Shown here one piece after another: positions 14,831 through 22,688 of a stretch of DNA of 26,660 bases. The position numbers and the translations under genes are program-made. Below the pieces are notes generated by a model, which saw only the letters and a program-made list of their open reading frames with translations, was not told where the DNA came from and searched no databases. Origin of the DNA: an uncultured Alphaproteobacteria bacterium (lineage in GTDB: Bacteria > Pseudomonadota > Alphaproteobacteria > Rs-D84); the NCBI GenBank assembly GCA_937888635.1, contig CALARG010000017.1, positions 1-26,660 on the forward strand, read 5' to 3'. Within the stretch, counting starts at the first letter, position 1. Each line of letters begins with the position of its first letter.

Positions 14831-15544
14831 TTATTCACGATTAAACAAACTTAACAGATATTGGAACATTGCAATAAATGATATATATAAATGCAACGCA
14901 CCCAAGACCGCCAACTGATTCTTTTGATTTGTGTCGCCAATAACGGTATATGCGCGTTTCAGGTTCTGCATATCATACGCAGTAAACAGCGCAAATACCA
15001 GTACACCGATAAAGCATACGATTGTGCCAAACACACCACCCATCATTGCCGGCCATATAAAAGACAATAGCCCGACCAAGATTAAGCCAATCATACCCAT
15101 CGTCAGGAAAATCCCCATAAAAGACAAATCTTTGATCGTTTTATATCCAAATACTGCCATACATGCAAACATCAACGCCGCAACGACAAACGCCATTAAT
15201 ATAGAGCCAGGATTAACCGACAACGCAACTGCAATCAATGGTGTCATTGTCACGCCAATCAATACCGCATACAGCATCAGCAACAACGCCGCCGTCACCG
15301 GTTTCATACTGAACACGCGAACCTGGGCCCATATTGACAGTGCCAACCCGCCAAACAATAATACATAATACAGGCCCGACATTCCGCCTGTTGAAAAATT
15401 AAACAAATATTGCAAACCGCCACCCCAAATGGTCATATATGCGGCCACTGCTGTCACGCCAACTGCGCCAAACATTAACGCAAATATGCGCTTTAGATAT
15501 AATTCAATCCCACCAGATTGCATTGCAGACTTGATTTTTTTCAT
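14831..15544 (-). CDS. Bax inhibitor-1 / YccA family membrane protein
   Basis: The 237-residue protein has about seven membrane helices and the layout of the BI-1 (TMBIM) family, including the acidic residue in the late helix FALFTAYDMQNLKR and the ending LYISFIAMFQYLL. Bacterial members include YccA, which modulates FtsH, and YbhL. Some act as pH-dependent calcium leak channels. AAGGAG lies upstream of ATG 15544. It forms the first gene of a two-gene unit with the ferredoxin and diverges from the small genes at 15619. Confidence 0.88.
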   Translation of the reverse strand: MKKIKSAMQSGGIELYLKRIFALMFGAVGVTAVAAYMTIWGGGLQYLFNFSTGGMSGLYYVLLFGGLALSIWAQVRVFSMKPVTAALLLMLYAVLIGVTMTPLIAVALSVNPGSILMAFVVAALMFACMAVFGYKTIKDLSFMGIFLTMGMIGLILVGLLSFIWPAMMGGVFGTIVCFIGVLVFALFTAYDMQNLKRAYTVIGDTNQKNQLAVLGALHLYISFIAMFQYLLSLFNRE

Positions 15545-15556
15545 AAATCTTTCTCC

Positions 15557-15584
15557 TTGTTATTTAATAAATATATAATACAAT
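15557..15584 (+). promoter_or_regulatory. Promoter of the 15619-16957 gene group
   Basis: TTGTTA (15557-15562) and TACAAT (15579-15584) are 16 bp apart, and AAAGGAT follows before ATG 15619. Confidence 0.55.
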
Positions 15585-15618
15585 AAAGTGTGTAATTCAA
15601 GATTAAAAGGATAAAATT

Positions 15619-15876
15619 ATGGGTGGACCTAATAAATACGAAAAAGAACGCATAGAGGCACGCAAACGCAATGGTGTGCGTGAAGATCTTGGTGTGAATC
15701 CAACATTTGCAGAAAAGATTGCTTACTATGACGGCGTTATCGCCAAGAACGAAGCGTTATTGAAAAATCCCGGCCTATCCAGTGCCAAGACACTGAACAA
15801 AGCAAAAGAAATTATAGAAAACGCAATACATGCCAAAGATAAATTAATAGAAGATTCTAAATCCAAAGGATTTTAA
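15619..15876 (+). CDS. Small charged protein of unknown function
   Basis: The 85-residue protein is lysine- and glutamate-rich and probably all helical. It has no cysteine, signal peptide or membrane segment. AAAGGA lies before the ATG. It is followed after 1 bp by the next small gene, so the two are co-translated. I do not recognise a family. Confidence 0.6.
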   Translation: MGGPNKYEKERIEARKRNGVREDLGVNPTFAEKIAYYDGVIAKNEALLKNPGLSSAKTLNKAKEIIENAIHAKDKLIEDSKSKGF

Positions 15877-15877
15877 A

Positions 15878-16144
15878 ATGGCAAGAACAGAACACTATGA
15901 ACGGCATGGCCGCGCGATTTTGCGTGAGCTAAAACGTGACGATGAATGCATGTTAAATCGTTCAAAATGTCAAAGCGGGCTAAGCGGTCTGGCTGCAATG
16001 TGTGCGGCATACATGCGCGAAGCGGACAGTCTGCGTGCATTACCACAATTGGACAGTTTCCAGGCCCAGCGTCTGGCAGCTCTGGAAAAGACCATTGCAA
16101 ATTTGCAAGGTACATTAAAAAACGCACCACAGAAAACGCGTTAA
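15878..16144 (+). CDS. Small helical protein of unknown function
   Basis: The 88-residue product is helical, with a basic N-terminus and leucine-rich repeats typical of a coiled coil in its last half. It contains cysteines at about residues 24, 31 and 42. AAAGGA, overlapping the end of the previous gene, serves as the ribosome site. It ends 15 bp before lgt and may share its transcript. Confidence 0.6.
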   Translation: MARTEHYERHGRAILRELKRDDECMLNRSKCQSGLSGLAAMCAAYMREADSLRALPQLDSFQAQRLAALEKTIANLQGTLKNAPQKTR

Positions 16145-16159
16145 GAAATATCTGATATC

Positions 16160-16957
16160 ATGGCAATAACATTAAACCCGATTTCGCCGGTTGCATTCAG
16201 CCTGTTTGGGCTGGATGTGCGCTGGTACGCATTGGCGTATGTTGCGGGTTTTGTTGCTGGCTATTGGTTGTTCAAACGCCTGATGTGCGCAGATAACAGT
16301 GCAATAAAACTTACCCACAAACAACTGGACGATTTATTAACCTGGGTTGTGCTTGGTGTGATTCTGGGGGGGCGTCTGGGGTATGTGCTGTTTTATGATT
16401 TAGGGTATTTTCTGGCGCACCCGCTGGAAATATTTGCGGTTTGGCACGGCGGGATGAGCTTTCATGGCGGTCTGTTCGGTGTAATCGCATCTGTATTCTT
16501 GTTTGCGCGTACCCAGAAATTAAACGCATGGAAGATATTGGATATAATGTCGGTCGTTGCACCGATTGGCCTGTTCTTTGGTCGCATTGCAAACTTTATA
16601 AATCGCGAAGTTATGGGCCGTCCCACCGACGCACCCTGGGCGGTTGTATTTAACGGTGACACGCCAATTCCCCGTCACCCCAGCCCATTGTACGAGGCCG
16701 CAACCGAAGGCATCTTATTATTTGCAATAATGTATTGCCTGTATCGTTATACCAATCTTCGCAGGTATCCTGGTGCCCTGGGTGGGATTATGGGAATGGG
16801 GTATGCCGTGTTCAGGATGTTCTGTGAATTATTCCGCGCACCCGATGCCCAGATTGGATTTTTGACATCGTGGGGTTTAACGATGGGCCAGTTATTGTCA
16901 GGCATAATGTTTTTTGCAGGATTATCAATTTTTGTATTTGCAATTCGCAAAAAATAA
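16160..16957 (+). CDS. lgt: Prolipoprotein diacylglyceryl transferase
   Basis: The 265-residue inner-membrane enzyme transfers diacylglycerol from phosphatidylglycerol to the lipobox cysteine of prolipoproteins, the first step of lipoprotein maturation. Family motifs are present: HGGMSFHGGLFG (about residues 95-106, containing the essential histidine) and FGRIANFINREVMGRPTD (about 138-155, the Lgt signature). Length and the seven-helix pattern match the family. The ribosome site is weak, which fits coupling to the preceding small genes. It would process the lipoprotein encoded at 894. Confidence 0.96.
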   Translation: MAITLNPISPVAFSLFGLDVRWYALAYVAGFVAGYWLFKRLMCADNSAIKLTHKQLDDLLTWVVLGVILGGRLGYVLFYDLGYFLAHPLEIFAVWHGGMSFHGGLFGVIASVFLFARTQKLNAWKILDIMSVVAPIGLFFGRIANFINREVMGRPTDAPWAVVFNGDTPIPRHPSPLYEAATEGILLFAIMYCLYRYTNLRRYPGALGGIMGMGYAVFRMFCELFRAPDAQIGFLTSWGLTMGQLLSGIMFFAGLSIFVFAIRKK

Positions 16958-16965
16958 TGTACAAT
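16938..16965 (+). promoter_or_regulatory. Promoter of the tRNA-Ser locus
   Basis: TTGCAA (16938-16943) and TACAAT (16960-16965) are 16 bp apart and overlap the end of lgt. A small hairpin (GTTGAG/CTCAAC, about 16973-16991) follows in the leader. Confidence 0.6.
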
Positions 16966-17001
16966 ACACGCCGTTGAGTTTTTACCTCAACAAACAGCTT
17001 C

Positions 17002-17043
17002 GGATGGTTGGCAGAGCGTGTTGAGGCGTGCGTGTCTTGACTA
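17002..17043 (+). pseudogene. 5' remnant of tRNA-Ser
   Basis: Bases 16991-17017 match 17119-17145 with one mismatch, so the 5' acceptor strand and D-arm start of tRNA-Ser occur twice, 128 bp apart. The similarity continues loosely to the anticodon region (GTCTTGA) and then stops. No T arm or CCA end follows, so it cannot be a working tRNA. The next 65 bp instead fold on themselves through CTACG/CGTAG and GTCTT/AAGAC pairs. Confidence 0.65.
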
Positions 17044-17129
17044 CGAGCGTCAGCGAAGTGGAGTGCAAGCGGACGAAGTCCCGCGAAGCACCAAAACCGT
17101 AGGTTGAAAGACCGACGGCAAACAGTTTC

Positions 17130-17219
17130 GGATGGTTGGCAGAGCGGTCGAATGCGGCGGTCTTGAAAACCGTTGTGGGGGCAACTCCACCGGGGGTTCG
17201 AATCCCTCACCATCCGCCA
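17130..17219 (+). tRNA. tRNA-Ser(UGA)
   Basis: The 90-base gene has acceptor GGATGGT/ACCATCC, discriminator G, an encoded CCA, an anticodon loop CTTGAAA (anticodon TGA) and the long variable arm of serine tRNAs. Its last 13 bases recur twice downstream in the 178-bp repeat. Confidence 0.95.
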
Positions 17220-17604
17220 GTAATAAAAATCACCCCAACGGGGTGTTTTTTATTACTGCAGTATGGCATCGGGTTGAATACAACAACATAAGTTGTTCTG
17301 GGTTCGACAATGAGTAGATTTGATAAGCCCCGCGCAATCAAATCGTTAGGAATGCCCCGCAGGCATGACATGCCGAGGGAATACTCACCATCCGCCAGTA
17401 ATAAAAATCACCCCAGCGGGGTGTTTTTTATTACTGCAGTATGGCATCGGGTTGAATACAACAACATAAGTTGTTCTGGGTTCGACAATGAGTAGATTTG
17501 ATAAGCCTTGCGCAATCAAATCGTCAGGAATGCCCCGCAGGCATGAGATGCCGAGGGAATACTCACCATCCGCCAGTAATAAAAATCACCCCAACGGGGT
17601 GTTT
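17207..17604. repeat. 178-bp tandem repeat built on the tRNA-Ser 3' tail
   Basis: Starting at the tRNA acceptor end, CCATCCGCCA recurs at 17210, 17388 and 17566, exactly 178 bp apart. This makes two full units that differ at about five bases, plus a truncated third. Each unit holds a terminator hairpin (17231-17245 in the first), then stems AACAAC/GTTGTT (17282-17297), GATTTGAT/ATCAAATC (17317-17344) and ATGCC/GGCAT (17352-17366), and finally the tRNA tail. There is no credible ORF in it. Serial insertion at the tRNA 3' end is one explanation and tandem duplication is another. Confidence 0.9.
17231..17245 (+). terminator. tRNA-Ser terminator, repeated in the satellite
   Basis: CACCCC and GGGGTG pair and are followed by six T; AATAAAAA and TTTTTTATT extend the stem. 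Copies recur in the second unit and in the partial third unit, where the last also lies next to the end of the XRE gene. Confidence 0.85.
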
Positions 17605-17849
17605 TATTTTTGTTCTTGCACTGATTGATAAAACATTTCTGCAAATTCCAACAAACTGGTATTAGTTGCGTCTATTATTTTTGCAATCGTTGCACATGAA
17701 GGCCATCGTGGGGTGCCGTCTGGGGAAAATTGCTTGCTTTTATTAAATGTTGTTGCGTCCAGACCGCTTCTTTTTGCCAGGCCAGAACATGTTAATCCCT
17801 GTGATTTTGCCAGTTTTTCAATTGTTTTCCACAGTGTTTTGTGTTGCAT
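17604..17849 (-). CDS. XRE-family helix-turn-helix regulator, short form
   Basis: The 81-residue protein is a single helix-turn-helix domain (helices around residues 18-42: GLTCSGLAKRSGLDATTFNK). It resembles the DNA-binding half of alphaproteobacterial LexA-like or phage-type repressors, which usually carry an S24 peptidase domain after it. Here the protein stops after the DNA-binding half with EFAEMFYQSVQEQK, so it is a short or truncated version. AGGGG lies before ATG 17849. The gene ends exactly at the last tRNA-tail repeat, which suggests that it could belong to an inserted element. Confidence 0.8.
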   Translation of the reverse strand: MQHKTLWKTIEKLAKSQGLTCSGLAKRSGLDATTFNKSKQFSPDGTPRWPSCATIAKIIDATNTSLLEFAEMFYQSVQEQK

Positions 17850-17986
17850 ATTTTCCCCTCTTACGATATAATTTGTTTTATTCCTTTCGTGCTAAGGTTG
17901 AATTATTTCACAAACAATCGTGTTAATCAAGAAAAAAGAGAAAGCGTTGCATATAACAACCGTTGGTTGATGTGGGTAAAAATTTA

Positions 17987-18015
17987 TTGTGTGCCAGATA
18001 ATGATGTGGTACAAT
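17987..18015 (+). promoter_or_regulatory. Promoter of the 18049 gene
   Basis: TTGTGT (17987-17992) and TACAAT (18010-18015) are 17 bp apart. AAAGGA lies before ATG 18049. The rest of the intergenic region from 17850, which also serves the XRE gene on the other strand, shows no further feature. Confidence 0.6.
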
Positions 18016-18048
18016 TATATATAACAGAACATACAAAGGAACATACGC

Positions 18049-18453
18049 ATGAATAACAAGCAAGAATTTGAACAGGCCCGGCATCGGGTTATAACCTATG
18101 GTGGGGTTATGGAAATCCTGAATGCAATCGCAAAAAATTCTGGGGCAGATGGCGCATCATATAATCAGAATTTGAAAGATTTTGATGGTCGTTCTGTATC
18201 AGGATTTGAATTTACAACACATGACCAGGCGACCCAGTTGGGAAAATTACTGTCAGATTTAGGTATTAAATATTCGCACGCCTATGACAGCATCAGAACC
18301 CAGGCGGGGCGTCTGGAAATTGCGGCCGCAGATCGCGCACGCGCAGACGAACTGTTTAAAAATTGGTCGTCTTGGGTTATTATTGAACCGCGCATTACAG
18401 GCAATGCAGAACTGGACGCAAAGTGGCACAGGGTGGTCAGCAAATCACGATAA
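18049..18453 (+). CDS. Protein of unknown function
   Basis: The 134-residue soluble protein has mixed helix and strand character, with no signal peptide, membrane helix or cysteine. I do not recognise a family; there is no motif on which to base a function. It is a single-gene unit with its own promoter and terminator. The codon use looks like that of the core genes around it. Confidence 0.65.
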   Translation: MNNKQEFEQARHRVITYGGVMEILNAIAKNSGADGASYNQNLKDFDGRSVSGFEFTTHDQATQLGKLLSDLGIKYSHAYDSIRTQAGRLEIAAADRARADELFKNWSSWVIIEPRITGNAELDAKWHRVVSKSR

Positions 18454-18457
18454 AATC

Positions 18458-18474
18458 CGGCGCAATACGCGCCG
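18458..18474 (+). terminator. Terminator of the 18049 gene
   Basis: CGGCGC and GCGCCG pair around AATAC and are followed by five T. Confidence 0.85.
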
Positions 18475-18545
18475 TTTTTAATATATTGTAATTTTATTTA
18501 TAAATGCTAGTATAGAAAATATGAATATAGCCCCAGGGGACAAAT

Positions 18546-19661
18546 ATGCCAAAAAAGACAATAAAAATAAATTTCTGCGATTGGTGGACTAGTTTTGATA
18601 AAAAGCATAATCTCTTTACAAGGGTGCTTAGAAAGCATTATAAAATCGTTATTTCCGAGAAACCAGATTTTTTATTTTATTCGTGTTATGGTGATGATTA
18701 TGATAATTACACAGATTGTGTAAAGGTTTATTTCACAGATGAAAATATTATACCAAATTTTAACGAATGTGACTATGCTGTATCTTTTGATTACATTAAT
18801 TTTGGCGACCGTCATTTCAGAAAAGGTCCATGGTTACCACGCAAAATTTGTGACCGCAGTATAATTACTGATGATATGGCAAAACGCAAATTCTGTAATT
18901 TTATATACAGCAATACCAACTCTGGCGAAGGGGCATTATTGCGCCAGAAATTCTGCCAAGAATTAATGAAATACAAACATGTTGATTGTCCTGGGCGTGT
19001 TCTGAATAATATGTCCGCAGATGATTTAGAGCCACGCGATGGCGATTGGTATTCCAGCAAGCAAAGGTTTTTAAATCAGTACAAATTTACAATTGCATTT
19101 GAAAATTCCCGTTCCGATGGGTATACAACTGAAAAAATGCTGCATCCATTGTTGGCGAACTCTATCCCGATTTATTACGGCAACCCATTGGTTGTGCGTG
19201 ATTTTAATCCACGCGCATTTATCAATTGCAACGATTATGATAATGACTTTGATCGCATCATAGAACGCATTCGTGAACTGGACAATGACGATGAAAAATA
19301 TCTGGCGATGTTGCGTGAAAATCCGATGTCTGATGAATATGACTTTGATGCGCCAAAAAAGTTTGAACAATGGTTATGTGATATAATTGAACGCGGTAAC
19401 AAACCTTTTAACAAAGATCCACGTAATTGGCAACAAAAAATACTGCAAAGGAAATTAAGAAAATTAGCAATGGAAAACCGTGCCTTAAATGAATTTATCA
19501 GTAAATATCACGGAAATTCTGCGGATTTGATAATAAAACGTGGCAATATCTTTAACCGAACAGTCAAAAGAAACGGTTATGAAACCAAATATGTGCTGGG
19601 CATTCCTGTTAAGCGCAGACCAATTAATTGGGCCCAGGTCATAGATAATAATGAAAAATAA
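18546..19661 (+). CDS. GT10 family alpha-1,3/4-fucosyltransferase-like glycosyltransferase
   Basis: The 371-residue protein has the GT10 core KFTIAFENSRSDGYTTEKML followed by IPIYYGNP (about residues 180-214). These are the residues that bind GDP-fucose in bacterial fucosyltransferases such as those of Helicobacter. An N-terminal half with WLPRK and the SGEGALLRQKF region completes the GT-B fold. Such enzymes add fucose to GlcNAc in surface polysaccharide and can mimic host Lewis antigens. A basic helical tail (about 290-371) may hold it at the membrane. The gene is more AT-rich than its neighbours, suggesting transfer. AGGGGAC precedes the start. No GDP-fucose genes are nearby. Confidence 0.85.
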   Translation: MPKKTIKINFCDWWTSFDKKHNLFTRVLRKHYKIVISEKPDFLFYSCYGDDYDNYTDCVKVYFTDENIIPNFNECDYAVSFDYINFGDRHFRKGPWLPRKICDRSIITDDMAKRKFCNFIYSNTNSGEGALLRQKFCQELMKYKHVDCPGRVLNNMSADDLEPRDGDWYSSKQRFLNQYKFTIAFENSRSDGYTTEKMLHPLLANSIPIYYGNPLVVRDFNPRAFINCNDYDNDFDRIIERIRELDNDDEKYLAMLRENPMSDEYDFDAPKKFEQWLCDIIERGNKPFNKDPRNWQQKILQRKLRKLAMENRALNEFISKYHGNSADLIIKRGNIFNRTVKRNGYETKYVLGIPVKRRPINWAQVIDNNEK

Positions 19662-19667
19662 ATAAAC

Positions 19668-19685
19668 GGGGCGCATGCGCGCCCC
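19668..19685. terminator. Hairpin between convergent genes
   Basis: GGGGCGC and GCGCCCC pair around ATGC, between the fucosyltransferase stop and the nrdG stop. T runs are weak on both sides, but the stem is very stable. Confidence 0.65.
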
Positions 19686-19691
19686 ATTTGT

Positions 19692-20393
19692 TTATTCCCG
19701 CCATATAACGGATTTAAACATACTGTTTATTTTATCGCGTAAATCCGTATCAATAAAAAACTGATTCCGCATCGTATCTGTTGTCTTGTGTGTATCTGTT
19801 TCAAAATGTGGAATATATTTTTGTATCGCAACATTTTGTACGCCACGCGCCGACAAAATATCCATAATTTCCATCAGATTATCTTTATCAATAAACAGTG
19901 GGTCGCATGTTATGCGAACTTCAAAATCCTTGTTATGGGCGATTAAAATGTCCAAACTGCGTATCATATTGTTGTACGCAATATCTTGGCCGGTTAAATC
20001 TGGGTATTTTTTACGCGTTGCCTTGAAATCTAATCCGACCCAGTCAATTATATCAATTGCTTGTTCCAATGTGTTCGGATAAAAACCATTTGTGTGCAGT
20101 CCGATTTTAAATCCCAATGCACGCACGCGTTGCATATAGTCAATTGTGGCATTGCCCTGCATTAACGCTTCGCCACCCGAAAACACAATGGCTTCTAATT
20201 TGCCCGCGCGTGATTGTATCCAATCCATAACGCGTTCTGGGTCATATTCACCGTCGCCCGGGCATAATAAATGGGGATTAGAACAATACGCACATTTCAA
20301 TGGACAACCCACCAGAAACAAAACCGCGGCCAGTTTCCCTGGGTAATCTATTGTGGTGAACGATACTAATCCCCCAATCTGAATATCACGCAT
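19692..20393 (-). CDS. nrdG: Anaerobic ribonucleotide reductase activase
   Basis: The 233-residue radical SAM enzyme has the cluster motif CPLKCAYC (C-x3-C-x2-C, from about residue 30). It also carries the SAM-binding FSGGEAL and the start GLVSFTTIDYPGK, typical of NrdG-type activases. It reads the 4Fe-4S cluster and SAM to form the glycyl radical on NrdD. It is longer than the E. coli form (about 150) and resembles the longer type found with NrdD2-like enzymes. It begins 5 bp after the small glycyl-radical gene and is the last gene of the nrdD operon. Confidence 0.9.
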   Translation of the reverse strand: MRDIQIGGLVSFTTIDYPGKLAAVLFLVGCPLKCAYCSNPHLLCPGDGEYDPERVMDWIQSRAGKLEAIVFSGGEALMQGNATIDYMQRVRALGFKIGLHTNGFYPNTLEQAIDIIDWVGLDFKATRKKYPDLTGQDIAYNNMIRSLDILIAHNKDFEVRITCDPLFIDKDNLMEIMDILSARGVQNVAIQKYIPHFETDTHKTTDTMRNQFFIDTDLRDKINSMFKSVIWRE

Positions 20394-20398
20394 AATAA

Positions 20399-20581
20399 TT
20401 ACGCCGCACGTTTTAACAAATCATAATGACGCTGACCTGCGCTTAAACTGTTTTCTTCTGTGAAAGTCTTGCGTTCGCAGAATTCAGAATACTTACCAAT
20501 ATTGAAATTTTTTACCGGACGAATAAATCCCATTGAACGTGAAAAAACTTCGCATGGTGTTCTGGTTGCTGTATTGGTCAT
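20399..20581 (-). CDS. Separate glycyl-radical segment of NrdD
   Basis: The 60-residue protein reads PCEVFSRSMGFIRPVKNFN then IGKYSEFCERKTF. It matches the C-terminal end of class III ribonucleotide reductase, where the pattern R-x2-G-[YF]-x-RPV-x3-N-x-GK carries the glycine radical; here that is the G of SMGF. In usual NrdD this segment directly follows the zinc ribbon in one chain. Here it is a separate gene with its own strong ribosome site (GGGAGGAG), 40 bp after the stop of the main NrdD gene. It is thus not a simple frameshift. It parallels YfiD/GrcA, the detachable glycyl-radical subunit of pyruvate formate-lyase. Splitting in this manner is unusual, though short annotated NrdD pieces may exist elsewhere. 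Confidence 0.8.
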   Translation of the reverse strand: MTNTATRTPCEVFSRSMGFIRPVKNFNIGKYSEFCERKTFTEENSLSAGQRHYDLLKRAA

Positions 20582-20621
20582 AATTTTCTCCTCCCTTTTT
20601 TTTATGATTTGTTTTATGACA

Positions 20622-22664
20622 TTAATTATTCTGTTCTATTTTGTCCTGGTTTGCGGCATTTTCTGCATCGCACTTTGGACAGAATTCATGCTTTCCCGGC
20701 AGATAACCGTGCTTTGGACATATTGAAAATGTTGGTGTCAGTGTCATATACGGCACCTTATAGTTCTCAAAAATCGTACGCACAATTTTCTGGGCTGCGT
20801 CCCCACTGGATACAGGTTCGCCCATATACAGATGCAACATTGTGCCGCCTGTATATTTGCGCTGTAATTCTTCCTGGTGTTCCAGTGCAACAAATGGGTC
20901 ATCTGTAAAGTTCACTGGCAACTGGGTTGAATTTGTATAGTATGGTGCATCCTTGGTTCCCGCGGTAAGAATATCTGGGAAATTCTTAACATCGGTCTTG
21001 GCAAAGCGGTATGAACAACCTTCGGCTGGTGTTGCCTCCAGATTATACAGGTTGCCTGTCTGTTCCTGGAATGTCGCCAGATTTTCGCGGATAAAGTCCA
21101 TAACATCCAATACCAACTTTTTACCAAAAGGCGTTGCAATGTTTTCACGGTCGCCTGTAAAGTTGCGAACCATTTCATTCGCACCATTTACACCAATTGT
21201 TGAAAAGTGATGATTCCAATCGCCCAGATAACGTCTGGTAAATGGATACAGCCCGCGTTCCATATTTTTGGAAATGATATCACGTTTGATTTCCAACGCA
21301 TCGCGTCCCAAATCCAGCAAGCGTTTCAGTTCTGTAAACAATCCTTCACGGTTTCCACGATGTATATAACCCAAACGCGCCAGGTTGATTGTGATAACGC
21401 CAATTGAACCTGTTTTTTCTGCTGATCCAAACAGACCGCCACCGCGCTTTAACAATTCGCGTACATCCAAACGCAGACGACAGCACATTGAACGAACATC
21501 AGTTGGATTCAAATCAGAGTTTAAGAAGTTCTGGAAGTTTGGAATCCCATACTTTGCCGCCAATTCAAACAGTGGCTTTACATTTGGATGTTCCCATGGG
21601 AAATCCGGTGTGATATTGTATGTCGGAATTGGGAAAGTAAACGGACGACCCAACGCATCACCTTCGGTCATAACCTCCAGAAATGCTTTGTTAATCATAT
21701 CCATTTCTGCCTGCAATTCGCCGTATGTAAAGTCTGCCTGTTTGCGACCGATAAATGGACGCTGTGGCTTTAAATCTTCTGGGCATGTCCAGTCAAATGT
21801 AAAGTTAATAAATGGTGTCTGTGTTCCCCAACGGCATGGCACCGCACAGTTAAAGATTAATGTCTGCATTGCATTTTTTACATCTGCATATGACAAATTA
21901 TCAATGCGAACATATGGTGCCAAATATGTATCCACAGATGAAAACGCCTGTGCACCTGCAAATTCATTCTGCAATGTACCCAAGAAGTTCACCATATGTG
22001 AAATCGCCGTCGCCATATGGCGCGCAGGTTCACACTGTAAATATCCATCAACACCGTTAAAACCTTCGTATAACAATTCGCGCAACGACCAACCCGCACA
22101 ATACCCCGTCAGCCAGCCCAAATCATGAACATGAATTGCAGCGGTCTTGTGTGCCTCAGCAACCGCCCGCGGATACAGGTTCAACCAATATTCCGCGGTC
22201 ACGCGTTCGCTGGTACGCAATATCAGCCCACCGATGGAATAGCCGACATTTGCATTCTCTTTGATACGCCAGTTTGATCCACCGACATATCCTTCTATGA
22301 TATCAACTGCATCAACCATAGATTCACGAATTTCCGTGCGTTTTTGGCGATATATAATGTATGCTTCGGCTGTTTTATATGCGCGTGCATCCATTAATGC
22401 CTGAATAACAACATCCTGAATCGCTTCAACTGTTGGTGTTTTTTCTGCAAACTTTTCATCCAGACGCTTTAACACATCTTGGGTCACCTTGACAACTTCT
22501 ACATCTGAAATTTCAGTTGTCACAGCGACTGCTTTCTTAATCGCTTCGTATATCTTTTTTGAATCAAAGGGTACTGTTTCCCCACTGCGCTTTTGAACCG
22601 CCACCAGGCGTGTTGTCAGTGTTGGTGTAATTTGAATTTGTATTTCATTTTGTGTTTCTGACAT
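20622..22664 (-). CDS. nrdD: Anaerobic ribonucleoside-triphosphate reductase, large part
   Basis: The 680-residue protein has an N-terminal ATP-cone (about residues 20-110, VQKRSGETVPFDSKKIYEAI) that senses ATP or dATP. The ten-stranded barrel follows, with an active-site loop MCCRLRLD (about residue 400) and TGSIGVITINLARLGY. The chain ends after a zinc-ribbon-like CPKHGYLPGKHEFCPKC and the stop, so the glycyl-radical segment is absent and must come from the next gene. The enzyme reduces ribonucleoside triphosphates to deoxy forms without oxygen. I chose ATG 22664 (ribosome site GGAG), and NrdR-like boxes lie 25-73 bp upstream. Confidence 0.9.
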   Translation of the reverse strand: MSETQNEIQIQITPTLTTRLVAVQKRSGETVPFDSKKIYEAIKKAVAVTTEISDVEVVKVTQDVLKRLDEKFAEKTPTVEAIQDVVIQALMDARAYKTAEAYIIYRQKRTEIRESMVDAVDIIEGYVGGSNWRIKENANVGYSIGGLILRTSERVTAEYWLNLYPRAVAEAHKTAAIHVHDLGWLTGYCAGWSLRELLYEGFNGVDGYLQCEPARHMATAISHMVNFLGTLQNEFAGAQAFSSVDTYLAPYVRIDNLSYADVKNAMQTLIFNCAVPCRWGTQTPFINFTFDWTCPEDLKPQRPFIGRKQADFTYGELQAEMDMINKAFLEVMTEGDALGRPFTFPIPTYNITPDFPWEHPNVKPLFELAAKYGIPNFQNFLNSDLNPTDVRSMCCRLRLDVRELLKRGGGLFGSAEKTGSIGVITINLARLGYIHRGNREGLFTELKRLLDLGRDALEIKRDIISKNMERGLYPFTRRYLGDWNHHFSTIGVNGANEMVRNFTGDRENIATPFGKKLVLDVMDFIRENLATFQEQTGNLYNLEATPAEGCSYRFAKTDVKNFPDILTAGTKDAPYYTNSTQLPVNFTDDPFVALEHQEELQRKYTGGTMLHLYMGEPVSSGDAAQKIVRTIFENYKVPYMTLTPTFSICPKHGYLPGKHEFCPKCDAENAANQDKIEQNN

Positions 22665-22688
22665 TTTACTAACTCCAATCTTGTAAAA

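Noticed and set aside
17132..17495. Two open frames of 61 residues across the tRNA-Ser repeat
   Set aside because: They are produced by the repeated tRNA tail and hairpins; both translate the same repeat and include tRNA sequence.
17207..17604. Possible CRISPR array
   Set aside because: The repeat unit is a continuous 178 bp with no unique spacers, and no cas genes are present.
20399..20622. Split NrdD as a simple frameshift
   Set aside because: A 40-bp gap with a strong ribosome binding site and a proper start codon separates the two parts, so they look like two genes.
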